DNA of 64,000 bases from Sulfomarinibacter sp963733915 (GCA_963733915.1 CAVTEP010000009.1:124001-188000), one strand, 5' to 3'. Counted from the stretch's first letter, positions 8,626 through 17,419 are shown. The notes: generated by a model from the sequence alone, not told the origin. A program made the numbers and translations.

Positions 8626-10573
8626 CCGTCGTCTGCGACCGCAAGTGGTTGCGGTAGCGGGCGAGCGCCCACAACGGAAAGTACACGGTGTAACCGTGGT
8701 ACTTGAGGTAGAAAACCCTGGGAAAGCCGGGCGCGGTGAACTCCGGGTCCGTCCATCGACCGTCAACGGTTTGACGGGCCACGAGGTACTCCACCCCGCG
8801 CCGCACCGCTTCGGAACCGCTCTCCCCGGCCGCCATCAATCCGAGCAGCGCCCACGCCGTCTGGAAGGCCGTGCTGCGGTCGCCGGCACAGGATCCGGCC
8901 GGGTCGAGATAGCTGTCGTTGCTCTCACCCCAACCGCCGTCGGCGTGCTGCACCGATTTCAGCCAGCTCACGGCACGCCGCACCATGTCGCCGGTTTCGA
9001 TCCCGGAGACGTGCTCCAACGCCGACAGCACCGACCACGTGCCGTAGATGTGGTTGGTCCCCCAACGGCCGAACCACGATCCGACCGGCTCCTGCTCTTT
9101 CCTCAGAAAGACCACCGCCCCCTCCAGGCAGGTTCTGTCTTCGGGGCGGGCCAGCCGGCCCATCAAGGCCACGCAGCGCGCCGTGACATCGCTGGTTGGC
9201 GGGTCGAGCAATGCCCCGTGATCCGCGAAGGGGATCTCGTTCAAGATGGAGTGGGTGTTGTCCGCGTCAAAGGCCGCAAAGCCGCCGCCCGCCGACTGCA
9301 TCCCGCGCAACCAGTCTGCGGCGCGCCAGATCGCCTCCAGATTGCGTTCGCGCCCGGCCGCGAGGTGCATGGCCCAGGCCACGACCGCCGTGTCGTCGAG
9401 ATCGGGGTAATAGGCATTCTCGTATTGAAATGCCCAGCCGCCACCGGCAAGCCCGGGATGGGATTCACACCAATCGCCGGGTTCGTCATGGAGCTGGAGC
9501 CGGCGCAGCCACTCGAGCGCCTGCTCGACCTCGTCACGGTTCGTCGCAAGCACATCCTCGAGCAACGCGAGGCACGCGAGACCGGTGTCCCACACCGGCG
9601 ACACGCAGGGTTGGCAATAGGCCGAATCCTCGCGCACCACCAGCAAATCATCGATCGCCCTTCGCGTCTCGATCATCAGCGGTTCGCCGGCCCCGTGGCC
9701 GAGAAGGTCCAGCGCCATATACGCGTTGATCATGGCCGGGAAAATCGCACCCAATCCACCCTCGCCGCAGCGTGGCGTGAACCACGCCTCGGCTCTTGCC
9801 AGGGCCCTGCGGCGCACCCGACGTGGGATCAAAGGCTCGAGCGGGCGCACCGCTCGCTCCGCCCACAGAATCAAACGATTGAGGGCCGACCGGACCGGGA
9901 AGTAGTCGCGCTCGAGCTCGGGGTCCCTGGTGAAGAGCTCGCGCACGCCGATGCCTTCGGGGTTGGCGGCACGGGGCTTGAAGGCGTAGATGACGAAGAG
10001 CGGCACCATGACGGTGCGCGACCAATAGGACACCTTGCTGATGTGAAAAAAGAACCATCGTGGCAGGAGCATGATCTCGGGCGGGATGAACGGCACCGCC
10101 CGCCACGGCAGCTGGCCGAAGATCGCGAGCGCGATCCTCGTGAACACGTTGCAACGAGCGGCGCCGCCATGATCCAGCACCGCGGTCCGCGCACGCTGCA
10201 TATGATCCTCGTCCGGGCCGTCGCCGATCAGCTTGAGCGCGTAGTACGCCTTGACCGTGCAGCTGATGTCGAGGGCACCCCCCATGTACAGCGGCCAGCC
10301 GCCGTGCTCGCCCTGGTTGGCGCGCAAATAGTTGCCGATCTTGAGCTCGAGCTCCGGTCGGCTCTCACCCAGGTATCGCATGAAGAGCACATACTCGGCC
10401 GGGATGGTGCAGTCCGCCTCGAGCTCGTAGCACCAGTGGCCGTCCGGTTGCTGGTCGGTGAGCAGGACGCGACGCGCTCGAGCGACCGCCTCCTCGAGCC
10501 TCTGAAGGTCGAGATCGCGTGTCGATGATTTTTCGGTGGCGGCGGACATCGCTTTTAACGCTCCTGTGTTCAT
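8618..10573 (-). CDS. shc: Squalene-hopene cyclase
   Basis: Peripheral membrane triterpene cyclase converting squalene to hopene/hopanol. The catalytic acid motif is DLDD at residues 391-394 followed by TAVVAW, a variant of the usual DVDD. Many QW-type repeats are visible, for example QPDGHW near residue 42, GEHGGWPLY near 88-96, AGGGWAF near 376-382 and HADGGWGE later. The start is ATG 10573 (another ATG lies at 10549); the 651-residue length matches the family. It is the first gene of the minus-strand hopanoid arm. No convincing sigma-70 promoter was seen upstream, where only a half repeat and a decayed gene lie. Confidence 0.95.
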   Translation of the reverse strand: MNTGALKAMSAATEKSSTRDLDLQRLEEAVARARRVLLTDQQPDGHWCYELEADCTIPAEYVLFMRYLGESRPELELKIGNYLRANQGEHGGWPLYMGGALDISCTVKAYYALKLIGDGPDEDHMQRARTAVLDHGGAARCNVFTRIALAIFGQLPWRAVPFIPPEIMLLPRWFFFHISKVSYWSRTVMVPLFVIYAFKPRAANPEGIGVRELFTRDPELERDYFPVRSALNRLILWAERAVRPLEPLIPRRVRRRALARAEAWFTPRCGEGGLGAIFPAMINAYMALDLLGHGAGEPLMIETRRAIDDLLVVREDSAYCQPCVSPVWDTGLACLALLEDVLATNRDEVEQALEWLRRLQLHDEPGDWCESHPGLAGGGWAFQYENAYYPDLDDTAVVAWAMHLAAGRERNLEAIWRAADWLRGMQSAGGGFAAFDADNTHSILNEIPFADHGALLDPPTSDVTARCVALMGRLARPEDRTCLEGAVVFLRKEQEPVGSWFGRWGTNHIYGTWSVLSALEHVSGIETGDMVRRAVSWLKSVQHADGGWGESNDSYLDPAGSCAGDRSTAFQTAWALLGLMAAGESGSEAVRRGVEYLVARQTVDGRWTDPEFTAPGFPRVFYLKYHGYTVYFPLWALARYRNHLRSQTTGG

Positions 10574-10784
10574 TTCACGGCTTCCGATTATCCACGAAAT
10601 GGTCGCAGATGCCGAAAAATCCCGTCTGCGGACGGCGCGAGGAGGGACGCGGCCGGTGGCGCCGATGGATCGGCCCCTACCCTCGAAGCAACAAGACAAG
10701 GTGGGGTGTACCGCAACCCAACAGGGTGCTGTGCAATAAGCGGAGGTAAAATCGTGGGTCGCGAATCTGGGGTGGCGACTCATC

Positions 10785-10812
10785 GATTTCGAATTTCGGA
10801 TTTCGGATTTTC
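10785..10812. repeat. Single-arm CGGATTT heptamer repeat
   Basis: Tandem copies of the heptamer CGGATTT (GAATTTCGGATTTCGGATTT) that match the arms of the paired elements at 49.0, 49.1, 51.3 and 51.4 kb. Here only one arm is present, directly abutting the remnant of an AbiEii-type gene, as if one arm was lost. The rest of 10574-10784 shows no gene. Confidence 0.75.
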
Positions 10813-11103
10813 CGCTCGCCCCTCCATGAAATTGCCCTGATCAAGCTCGCCGCCATCTCGCGCCCCGGCAGAGGCAAAGACTTCATCGATCTCTACAACA
10901 CCCTCAGCGGAGGCCTCTCGCTCGATCAATGTTTCAATTGGCTGCCGCTGAATAATGGCGCCGGACGGGTCAACACCCGCCACGTGCTCGAGAGCCTCAG
11001 CTATTTCGAGGATGCCGAACGCGAGCCGGTGCCCTAGCCCTTCGACTGGGCCGAGTGTAAGAAACTCTTCGTGCGTGAGGCGCACGCAATTGTGGTGCCG
11101 TAA
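10813..11103 (+). pseudogene. Remnant of AbiEii/AbiGii-type nucleotidyltransferase (C-terminal part)
   Basis: One frame encodes HEIALIKLAAISRPG, then KDFIDLYNTL, then a segment ending ESLSYFEDAEREPVP. An in-frame TAG stop at 11035-11037 is followed by PFDWAECKKLFVREA and a TAA at 11101. This order matches the C-terminal half of the DUF1814 / AbiEii-AbiGii toxin nucleotidyltransferase family as I know it. There is no N-terminal nucleotidyltransferase domain (GS-x-DxD), no start codon, and the body is interrupted by a stop, so it is a decayed fragment. It probably marks loss of a toxin-antitoxin or abortive-infection module. Family assignment is from motif memory. Confidence 0.7.
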
Positions 11104-11105
11104 GA

Positions 11106-11142
11106 CGCTCGTCTACTCGACCAGAACGAGCGGTGGTATTCT
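11106..11142 (+). promoter_or_regulatory. Candidate extended -10 promoter and inverted repeat for parE
   Basis: TGGTATTCT (TG at 11134, hexamer TATTCT 11137-11142) is a good extended -10. No clear -35 is present. A perfect 7-bp inverted repeat CGCTCGT (11106-11112) / ACGAGCG (11125-11131) lies immediately upstream and could bind a dimeric regulator. The leader to the ATG at 11175 is about 25 bases. Confidence 0.4.
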
Positions 11143-11174
11143 AGGCCCGCGAGAGGGGTGTAACTGAAGCGAAC

Positions 11175-13124
11175 ATGGCGGAACCCAAAAAACAGGTCGT
11201 TTACGACGAGCAGACCATCCAAACCCTGGACGCGCTGGAGCACATCCGGCTCCGCACCGGGATGTACATCGGCCGTATCGGCGACGGCTCCAACCCTGCG
11301 GACGGCATCTACGTGATGCTCAAGGAGGCAATCGACAACTCGGTCGACGAGTACATCATGGGACACGGCCGCAAGATCGATATCAGGCGTGACGGCCCCG
11401 AAATCTCGGTTCGCGACTTCGGCCGCGGCATCCCGCTCGGCAAGGTGATCGACTGCGTGTCGAAGATCAACACCGGCGGCAAGTACAACGACGACGTCTT
11501 TCAGTTCTCGGTGGGATTGAACGGCGTCGGCAACAAGGCGGTCAACGCGCTGTCGTCCGAGTTCGAAGTCATCAGCTACCGCGACGGCAAGTTCAAACGC
11601 GGTCTTTTCTGCCGGGGCAAGAAAGAGGAGGAAAAGGGCGGCAAGGAGGCGAAGGAGCGCAACGGCACCTTCATTCGCTTCATCCCCGATCCCGAGATCT
11701 TTGGCGACTACGAGTGGCGCGACGAGTACCTCGAGCACCGGCTCCGTTACTACGCTTTCCTCAACAGCGGTCTCACCCTCGACTACAACGGCCAGAAATT
11801 CACGTCCAAGAACGGTCTCTCCGATTTGCTCGCCTACGAACTCGGCGGCGAGCCCGCGGTGTACGACGCCATGCACTGCAAGCTCGACCGGATCGAGTTC
11901 GCCTTCACCCACACTCACGCCTACGGCGAGACCTACTACAGCTTTGTCAACGGTCAGTACACAAACGACGGCGGCACCCACCAGAGCGCCTTCCGCGAAG
12001 GGGTCCTCAAGGGCGTCAACGAGTTTGCCAAGAACGGTTTTGCCGGCGAGGACGTTCGCGACGGGCTGGTGGGTGCGGTCGCGGTCAAGATCCAGGACCC
12101 GGTCTTCGAGTCGCAGACCAAGAACAAGCTCGGCTCGACCGAAGTCCGCTCGTGGGTCGTCAACGTGGTCAAGGAACAGCTGGTCCTGTGGCTGCACAAG
12201 AATCCCGAAGAGGCGGAGAAGCTCCTCGACAAGGTCAAGGCCAACCAGCGGGTGCGCAAAGAGCTGTCGGCGATCAAGAAGGAGGCCCGGGAGCGCGCCA
12301 AGAAGGTGGCGATCCGCATCCCCAAGCTCATCGACTGCAAGGTCCACCTATCGGACCAGAAGGGCAAGGCGAGGGAGGAGACGACGATTTTTCTGACCGA
12401 GGGCGACTCCGCCGGCGGTGCCATGATCCAGGCCCGCGACGTCCAGACCCAGGCCATCTACTCATTGAAGGGCAAGCCGCTCAACACCCACGGGCTCGGC
12501 CGCGAGGCGGTCTACAAGAACGAGGAGCTTTACAACATCATGCGCGCCCTCGGTATCGAGGAGGACCTCGAGGGGCTGCGCTACAACAAGGTCGTGATCG
12601 CCACCGACGCCGACGTCGACGGCATGCACATCCGCAACCTGCTGCTGACGTACTTCCTGCGCTTCTTCGAGGAGCTCGTGGTTTCGGGCCACATCTACAT
12701 CCTCGAGACTCCAATTTTCCGGGTCCGCAACAAGCAGGAAACTGTCTACTGCTACTCCGAAGCCGACCGCGACGACGCTATCGGCCGGCTCAAGAACAAT
12801 GAGGTCACCCGATTCAAGGGCCTCGGCGAGATTTCGCCGAGGGAGTTCAAACAATTCATCGTCGACGACGAGCACATGACTCGGGTGACGCCGGGCTCCA
12901 TGGGCGATGTCAAGCGGGCGCTCGAATTCTTCATGGGTAAGAACACCCCAGCGCGCAAGGAGTACATCATCGAGAACCTGATAGCGGATATCGCGTATGA
13001 CCCGTGCCGAACGCTAGTCTCGAGTCTCCGTATCCGTGCCCGACGATTCGGTACCACGTTCGGAACCGAAACGGAGACAGACGGAGACGGAGACGGAGAC
13101 GGTTATGGGCACGTTCCGACATGA
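11175..13124 (+). CDS. parE: DNA topoisomerase IV subunit B (GyrB/ParE)
   Basis: ATPase subunit of a type IIA topoisomerase. The N-terminal GHKL domain shows EAIDNSVDEY and GRGIPLG and the ATP-lid region GLNGVGNKAVNAL. The TOPRIM domain carries EGDSAGG and later TDADVDGMHI. The length of about 650 residues without a large insert favours a ParE/short GyrB form. The last 25 or so residues lie inside a GGAGAC tandem repeat and read TETDGDGDGDGYG, so the natural C-terminus has probably been extended by an intergenic repeat. The stop overlaps the ATG of the A subunit by ATGA. GyrB is the alternative name. Confidence 0.9.
   Translation: MAEPKKQVVYDEQTIQTLDALEHIRLRTGMYIGRIGDGSNPADGIYVMLKEAIDNSVDEYIMGHGRKIDIRRDGPEISVRDFGRGIPLGKVIDCVSKINTGGKYNDDVFQFSVGLNGVGNKAVNALSSEFEVISYRDGKFKRGLFCRGKKEEEKGGKEAKERNGTFIRFIPDPEIFGDYEWRDEYLEHRLRYYAFLNSGLTLDYNGQKFTSKNGLSDLLAYELGGEPAVYDAMHCKLDRIEFAFTHTHAYGETYYSFVNGQYTNDGGTHQSAFREGVLKGVNEFAKNGFAGEDVRDGLVGAVAVKIQDPVFESQTKNKLGSTEVRSWVVNVVKEQLVLWLHKNPEEAEKLLDKVKANQRVRKELSAIKKEARERAKKVAIRIPKLIDCKVHLSDQKGKAREETTIFLTEGDSAGGAMIQARDVQTQAIYSLKGKPLNTHGLGREAVYKNEELYNIMRALGIEEDLEGLRYNKVVIATDADVDGMHIRNLLLTYFLRFFEELVVSGHIYILETPIFRVRNKQETVYCYSEADRDDAIGRLKNNEVTRFKGLGEISPREFKQFIVDDEHMTRVTPGSMGDVKRALEFFMGKNTPARKEYIIENLIADIAYDPCRTLVSSLRIRARRFGTTFGTETETDGDGDGDGYGHVPT
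13017..13102. repeat. GGAGAC hexamer repeat pair inside the parE 3' end
   Basis: The right arm (13061-13102) is a tandem of GGAGAC hexamers. The left arm (around 13017-13039) reads GTCTCCGTATCCG in the opposite sense, so the pair can fold. Unlike the other arrays in this window, it is translated, forming the Asp/Gly-rich tail of the topoisomerase B subunit. Confidence 0.7.
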
Positions 13125-15112
13125 CCCGAATCGCACCCCTGATGGGGCAAAACTTCATCGAGTACGCGAGCTACGTGATCATCGATCGCGCGATCCCGGA
13201 CCTCCGGGACGGTTTGAAGCCGGTGCAGCGTCGTATTCTCGCCACCCTGTCGAAGATGGACGACGGCAAGTTCCACAAAGTGGCCAACGTCATCGGCGAC
13301 ACCATGAAGCTTCACCCTCACGGCGACGCCTCGATCGGCGACGCGCTGGTGGTGCTGGCCAACAAGGACTTTTTCATCGAGAAACAGGGAAACTTCGGCA
13401 ACCCGGTAACGGGTCACGCCCCGGCGGCGGCGCGGTACATCGAGTGCCGGCTCACCGACCTCGCGAAAGAGACCCTGTTCCGCAAGGCGCTGACCGAGTA
13501 CCGGCCGAGCTATGACGGGCGCAACGAGGAGCCGGTGGCGTTGCCGGCCAAGCTGCCGGTGCTGCTCATGCTCGGCGCCGAGGGCATCGCGGTGGGCATG
13601 TCGACTCGCATTCTGCCCTACAATTTTTCAGAGCTGCTCGAAGCGCAGATCAAGATACTCCATAACGAAGCCTTCGAGATTTACCCGGACTTTCCTACCG
13701 GCGGGATCGTCGACGTCAGCGAGTACGACGACGGCCGCGGCAAGGTGAAGGTTCGGGCGCAGCTCGAAATGAGGGACGAGAAGACTGTTGTCATCCGCGA
13801 GATCGCCTTTGGCACCACCACCGAGAGCCTGATCGCCTCCATCGAATCGGCGGCGCAGAAGGGCAAGGTGAAGATCGGCGCGATCAACGACTACACCACC
13901 GACGAGGTGGAGATCGAGATCGAGCTTCCGCGCGGGGTCTACACCGACGAGGTCGTCCCGCAGCTGTACGCCCACACCGACTGCGAGGTCTCGCTGTCGT
14001 CAAACATGGTGATGATCAAGGACCGGCGGCCGGTCGAGATGGGCGTCTCGGAGGTCCTCTGCTTTCTCACGGATCAGCTGAGGGAGCTCATCAAGGCCGA
14101 GCTTCAGCACGAGCTCGGCGAGCTTGGGGACCGAAAGCATTGGCTCGACCTCGAACGCATCTTCATCGAGAACAGGATCTACAAGCGCATCGAGGCGGCG
14201 ACCACCGCTGAACAGGTGGTCAAAGAGGTCCGGACCGGCCTCAAGCCGTTCCTGAAAGAGCTCGAGCAGGGGGTCACCGACCCCGACATCGACCGTTTGC
14301 TCAAGATCCCGATCCGGCGCATTTCCCAGTACGACATCGACAAGAATCGATCGGAGATCGAGATCGCGGTCAAGGGCATCAAGACGATCAAAGGCAAGCT
14401 GCGAAAGCTCACCGCGACCACCATCGACTACCTCGAGCACCTGATCGCCACCTACGGTGACCGCTACCCGCGACGGTCGGAGATCGCGACCTTTGAAGCG
14501 ATCGACGTACGGGCGGTGGCGCGGCAGAACATCAAGGTCGCCTACGACCCCGAGACCGGTTTCTTCGGATCCGAGGTCAAGGGATCGAAGTACCAGTTCA
14601 CGGTCAGCGAGTACGACAAGATCCTCCTCGTCAGCCGCGATGGTTCGTTCCGCATTATCGCTCCCGAGGACAAGGTGCTGATCCCGTCGCCGGTGATCCA
14701 CGCCGAGGTCTTCGATCCCGAGCAAGGCTCTGCCTTCACCGTGGTCTACCGCGATAAGGACAAGATCGCGTGGGGCAAAAAGATCCACATCAAGGCTTTT
14801 ATCCGCGACCGCGAGTACGAGCTGATCAAGGGCAAGACCGGCCGGGTCGAATATCTGATACCCGGCGACTGCAACGACACGATCCACGTCGACTTCGTAC
14901 CCCTCAAGCGGCAGCGGGTCCACGAGGCCGAGTTCGACTTGTCGGTTCTCGAGTTCACCGGCGTTACCGCCCGCGGCCGTCGGCTCGCACCCAAGCCGGC
15001 GTCCAAGCTGCGACGAATCCGGACCAACGGGAATGGCGACGACGGCTCCGACGGGGACAGCGAAATGACGCCCCCGGACGGAGAAGATCAGCCGTTGCCC
15101 TTCGAAGAGTGA
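13121..15112 (+). CDS. parC: DNA topoisomerase IV subunit A (GyrA/ParC)
   Basis: Breakage-reunion subunit. The fold begins MGQNFIEYASYVI, PHGDAS lies at residues 66-71, and the catalytic tyrosine is Y106 in AARYIE. The start is ATG 13121, overlapping the B subunit by ATGA; the longer frame to 13004 is repeat-derived and antisense. The C-terminal domain is short, without clear GyrA-box blades, and ends in an acidic tail (EDQPLPFEE). The 663-residue length favours a compact ParC over GyrA, so decatenation is the likely main role. The gene is followed by two repeat elements. Confidence 0.9.
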   Translation: MTRIAPLMGQNFIEYASYVIIDRAIPDLRDGLKPVQRRILATLSKMDDGKFHKVANVIGDTMKLHPHGDASIGDALVVLANKDFFIEKQGNFGNPVTGHAPAAARYIECRLTDLAKETLFRKALTEYRPSYDGRNEEPVALPAKLPVLLMLGAEGIAVGMSTRILPYNFSELLEAQIKILHNEAFEIYPDFPTGGIVDVSEYDDGRGKVKVRAQLEMRDEKTVVIREIAFGTTTESLIASIESAAQKGKVKIGAINDYTTDEVEIEIELPRGVYTDEVVPQLYAHTDCEVSLSSNMVMIKDRRPVEMGVSEVLCFLTDQLRELIKAELQHELGELGDRKHWLDLERIFIENRIYKRIEAATTAEQVVKEVRTGLKPFLKELEQGVTDPDIDRLLKIPIRRISQYDIDKNRSEIEIAVKGIKTIKGKLRKLTATTIDYLEHLIATYGDRYPRRSEIATFEAIDVRAVARQNIKVAYDPETGFFGSEVKGSKYQFTVSEYDKILLVSRDGSFRIIAPEDKVLIPSPVIHAEVFDPEQGSAFTVVYRDKDKIAWGKKIHIKAFIRDREYELIKGKTGRVEYLIPGDCNDTIHVDFVPLKRQRVHEAEFDLSVLEFTGVTARGRRLAPKPASKLRRIRTNGNGDDGSDGDSEMTPPDGEDQPLPFEE

Positions 15113-15133
15113 GCTGACTTCAGCGCCGAACGT

Positions 15134-15222
15134 CGCAACCACAAAGACACAAAGTCACGAAGGAACCCACGAAGAAAACCCTTTGTGTTTTTCTTTGTGT
15201 CTTCGTGCCTTCGTGGTTGCGG
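15134..15222. repeat. Intergenic repeat pair, CACAAAG/CACGAAG octamer class
   Basis: A perfect outer stem CGCAACCAC (15134-15142) / GTGGTTGCG (15213-15221) encloses octamer arrays of CACAAAGN and CACGAAGN on the left and their complements on the right, with almost no loop. It lies 20 bases after the topoisomerase A gene and could end its transcript. Confidence 0.85.
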
Positions 15223-15242
15223 TGGTTGACCGCCGGAGCGAG

Positions 15243-15426
15243 CTAGCCCGCATATCTCACCGGGTTTCGTCGCGAGGGCGGCGAGGCGCCGCGCCCAGTG
15301 GGGTTTTCGACCCGAGGGGCGCGGAGACGTACTTGACAGTACGTCGAGCACCCCGAGGCGAGAAAGCACCGCTGGGTACGACGCATCGCCGGCCGCAGCA
15401 GAAAGCTGGTGAGATATGCGGGCTAG
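15243..15426. mobile_element. 184-bp palindromic MITE-like element with 19-bp perfect ends
   Basis: Terminal inverted repeats of 19 bp are perfect: CTAGCCCGCATATCTCACC at 15243-15261 and its complement at 15408-15426. The interior is itself an imperfect palindrome about the same centre. CCCAG at 15294 pairs with CTGGG at 15372, and a perfect hairpin GACGTAC-TTGACA-GTACGTC sits at 15326-15345. No open reading frame is supported inside. The right end supplies the TAG stop of the neighbouring GYD gene. The structure fits a non-autonomous transposable element or an extragenic palindrome moved by an enzyme encoded elsewhere; I do not recognise the parent family. The outer CTAG could be a target-site duplication. 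Confidence 0.75.
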
Positions 15427-15725
15427 GGTTCAACCTGTTGCAAAAGATCGAGGAAGTCGTCGTACGGCATTGCCTGCCAGCTTTCCGCCGAGACCGCACC
15501 TTCGGCGCGGGTGATCAGCGACACCTTGTGCGCGGCCTCCACCGATGGCGCGTCGTAGATGTCCATGAAGTCATACGGCCCGAGGATGGCGTAGTGGGCC
15601 AGCCACTCCACCTCGGGGCAGGCCGCCTGGACCTTTTTCAACCAGGCTCTGCCCATGGCTCGTCGGACGTCGGCATCCTTGAGGCTCTCCGGGGCGAGAC
15701 GGGTCATGAGTACGAATCGCGGCAT
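15423..15725 (-). CDS. GYD-domain protein
   Basis: Small alpha/beta-barrel dimer of about 100 residues. The start MPRFVLMTRLAPES at 15725 has an AGGAGG-like ribosome site just upstream. The family-naming triplet appears degenerate as GPYDFMDIYDAP, and the ferredoxin-like pattern of strands fits. Function in the family is unknown. Its stop codon TAG is contributed by the terminal repeat of the palindromic element, so that element ends exactly at the coding region. The longer frame upstream to 15914 runs through a purine-rich repeat and is rejected. Confidence 0.8.
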   Translation of the reverse strand: MPRFVLMTRLAPESLKDADVRRAMGRAWLKKVQAACPEVEWLAHYAILGPYDFMDIYDAPSVEAAHKVSLITRAEGAVSAESWQAMPYDDFLDLLQQVEP

Positions 15726-15825
15726 TGCCACCTCCTGTCGTGGTCGTCTGTATCCAAGATAATGCCCGGTTCGCTGAAACGCATCCCGCAGCACGGCGAA
15801 ACCGGGGATGCTGGAGGATCGCGGG

Positions 15826-15966
15826 GGAGAAAAGGAGAAAGAGAGAAAAGGGGAAAGGGAGAAAGGGGAGATGCGTTGGTGCGGACCTGTGATAAGCACC
15901 ACAAATCGTGACAAGGGTCGAGTCTCCCCTGCTCCCCTGCTCCCCTGCTCACCTGCTCACCTGCTA
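15826..15966. repeat. GGAGAAAA and CTCCCCTG octamer arrays
   Basis: A purine array (15826-15871) built from GGAGAAAR-like units is followed after 55 bases by a pyrimidine array (15926-15966) of CTCCCCTG/CTCACCTG octamers. The two arms are only loosely complementary. The second array runs directly into the candidate pyruvate kinase promoter. Confidence 0.75.
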
Positions 15967-15970
15967 CCAT
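15962..15970 (+). promoter_or_regulatory. Candidate extended -10 for pyruvate kinase
   Basis: TGCTACCAT matches an extended -10 (TG at 15962, hexamer TACCAT 15965-15970). Only six bases separate it from the ATG at 15977, so the transcript would start at or next to the start codon. The TG is donated by the last unit of the CTCACCTG array. Confidence 0.35.
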
Positions 15971-15976
15971 GATTCG

Positions 15977-17404
15977 ATGCAACCGAAACCACACCGCAAG
16001 ACCAAAATCGTCTGCACGCTCGGGCCGGCCACCGACTCAGCCGAAGGCGTCGCGGCGCTGCTCGAAGCCGGCATGGACGTGGTGCGGCTCAATTTCTCGC
16101 ACGGCGACCGCGAGACCCACCGTCAGACCATCCGCCGCGTCCGAGAGGTCGCGCGGAAAGCCGGCCGGGAGGTCGGCATCCTGCAGGACCTCGGAGGGCC
16201 CAAGATACGGCTCGGAGAACTGCCGGAGGCCGGCATCGCGCTCGAGGCCGGGAGGACGGTGGATCTCGGGGTCGAAGGCCGTGCCGACGAAGGTGTACTG
16301 CCGATCAGCTACCCATATCTTCTCGATGATGTCGCCGCCGGCGAGCGCATCCTTCTCGCAGACGGACTGGTGGAGTTAGAGGTGAGCCGAGTCGCCGAGG
16401 ACCGGCTGGTGTGCGAAATCATCAATGGCGGGGTCGTGACCTCGCGCAAGGGCGTCAACCTCCCGCAGGCGAGCCTCCGTGTGGCAGCATTTACCGACAA
16501 GGATCGCGCCGACCTCGAGGTTGGCCTCGAGGAGGGGGTGGACTTCGTCGCCCTGTCGTTCGTGCGGCACGAGGACGACCTCGCACCCGTGAGGAAACTC
16601 CTCGAAAACCGAGAGCCCCCACCCTTGCTCATCGCAAAAATCGAAAAACCTCAGGCCGTTGACCGCATCGAGCCTATTCTCGCTGTGGTGGACGGAGTGA
16701 TGGTGGCACGGGGCGATCTCGGCGTTGAGATGCCAGCAGAGCAGGTTCCCATGGTCCAGAAACGGATCATCGCTGCGGCCCGCCGCGCCGGCCGTCCGGT
16801 CATCACCGCGACCCAGATGCTGCGCTCGATGGTGGAAAGCCCCCGACCGTTACGAGCCGAGGCCTCGGACGTAGCCAACGCCATTCTCGACGGCACCGAT
16901 GCCGTCATGCTCTCCGAAGAGACCGCTATCGGCAGATTCCCGACCAAGGCGGTGGGAGTGCTCCACCGCGTGGCCCGCGAGGTCGAGTCGGAGATCGATC
17001 ACGAGAAGATGATCTCCGACTCGACCTCCTCTTCGGTACCCGAGCTCACCGGCGCCATCAGTCGCGCCGCTTGCGAGCTGGCGGCGTCGATCGGCGCGAC
17101 CGCCATCGTCACCACCACCTCGTCCGGCGCCACAGCACGCCTGGTGGCAAGATTGCGACCGGCGTCTCCGATCCTGGCGGTGACGACCTCCGCCGCAGTG
17201 GTTCGCCAACTGATCCTGTCCTGGGGCGTGATCGCAACCATGGCTGCGAGGGCAGCTGACATCGGGGCCATGGGAGCCGAGCTCCGGGAGGCCCTCGCCC
17301 GATACGGTCTCGACACACCGGGCAGCCGCATCGTGATTACGGCCGGTCTGCCGCTTGGGGTCTCGGGATCGACTAATCTGCTGCAGGTCCGTGAGTTCGT
17401 GTAA
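15977..17404 (+). CDS. pyk: Pyruvate kinase
   Basis: Glycolytic enzyme converting phosphoenolpyruvate and ADP to pyruvate and ATP. The N-terminal RKTKIVCTLGPATDS, the LNFSHGD segment, IAKIEKPQAVDRI (active-site Lys and Glu), and VMVARGDLGVEMP followed by ITATQMLRSM are all in place. The C-terminal domain has IVTTTSSGATARLVA. The start is ATG 15977; 475 residues is normal. No ribosome-binding site is seen, in keeping with a possibly leaderless transcript. It stands alone between repeat arrays. Confidence 0.96.
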   Translation: MQPKPHRKTKIVCTLGPATDSAEGVAALLEAGMDVVRLNFSHGDRETHRQTIRRVREVARKAGREVGILQDLGGPKIRLGELPEAGIALEAGRTVDLGVEGRADEGVLPISYPYLLDDVAAGERILLADGLVELEVSRVAEDRLVCEIINGGVVTSRKGVNLPQASLRVAAFTDKDRADLEVGLEEGVDFVALSFVRHEDDLAPVRKLLENREPPPLLIAKIEKPQAVDRIEPILAVVDGVMVARGDLGVEMPAEQVPMVQKRIIAAARRAGRPVITATQMLRSMVESPRPLRAEASDVANAILDGTDAVMLSEETAIGRFPTKAVGVLHRVAREVESEIDHEKMISDSTSSSVPELTGAISRAACELAASIGATAIVTTTSSGATARLVARLRPASPILAVTTSAAVVRQLILSWGVIATMAARAADIGAMGAELREALARYGLDTPGSRIVITAGLPLGVSGSTNLLQVREFV

Positions 17405-17419
17405 CCGAAATCAGCAACC

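Noticed and set aside
15423..15914. A 163-residue form of the GYD protein
   Set aside because: The extra N-terminus is encoded by a purine-rich repeat array. A normal start with a ribosome site lies at 15725.
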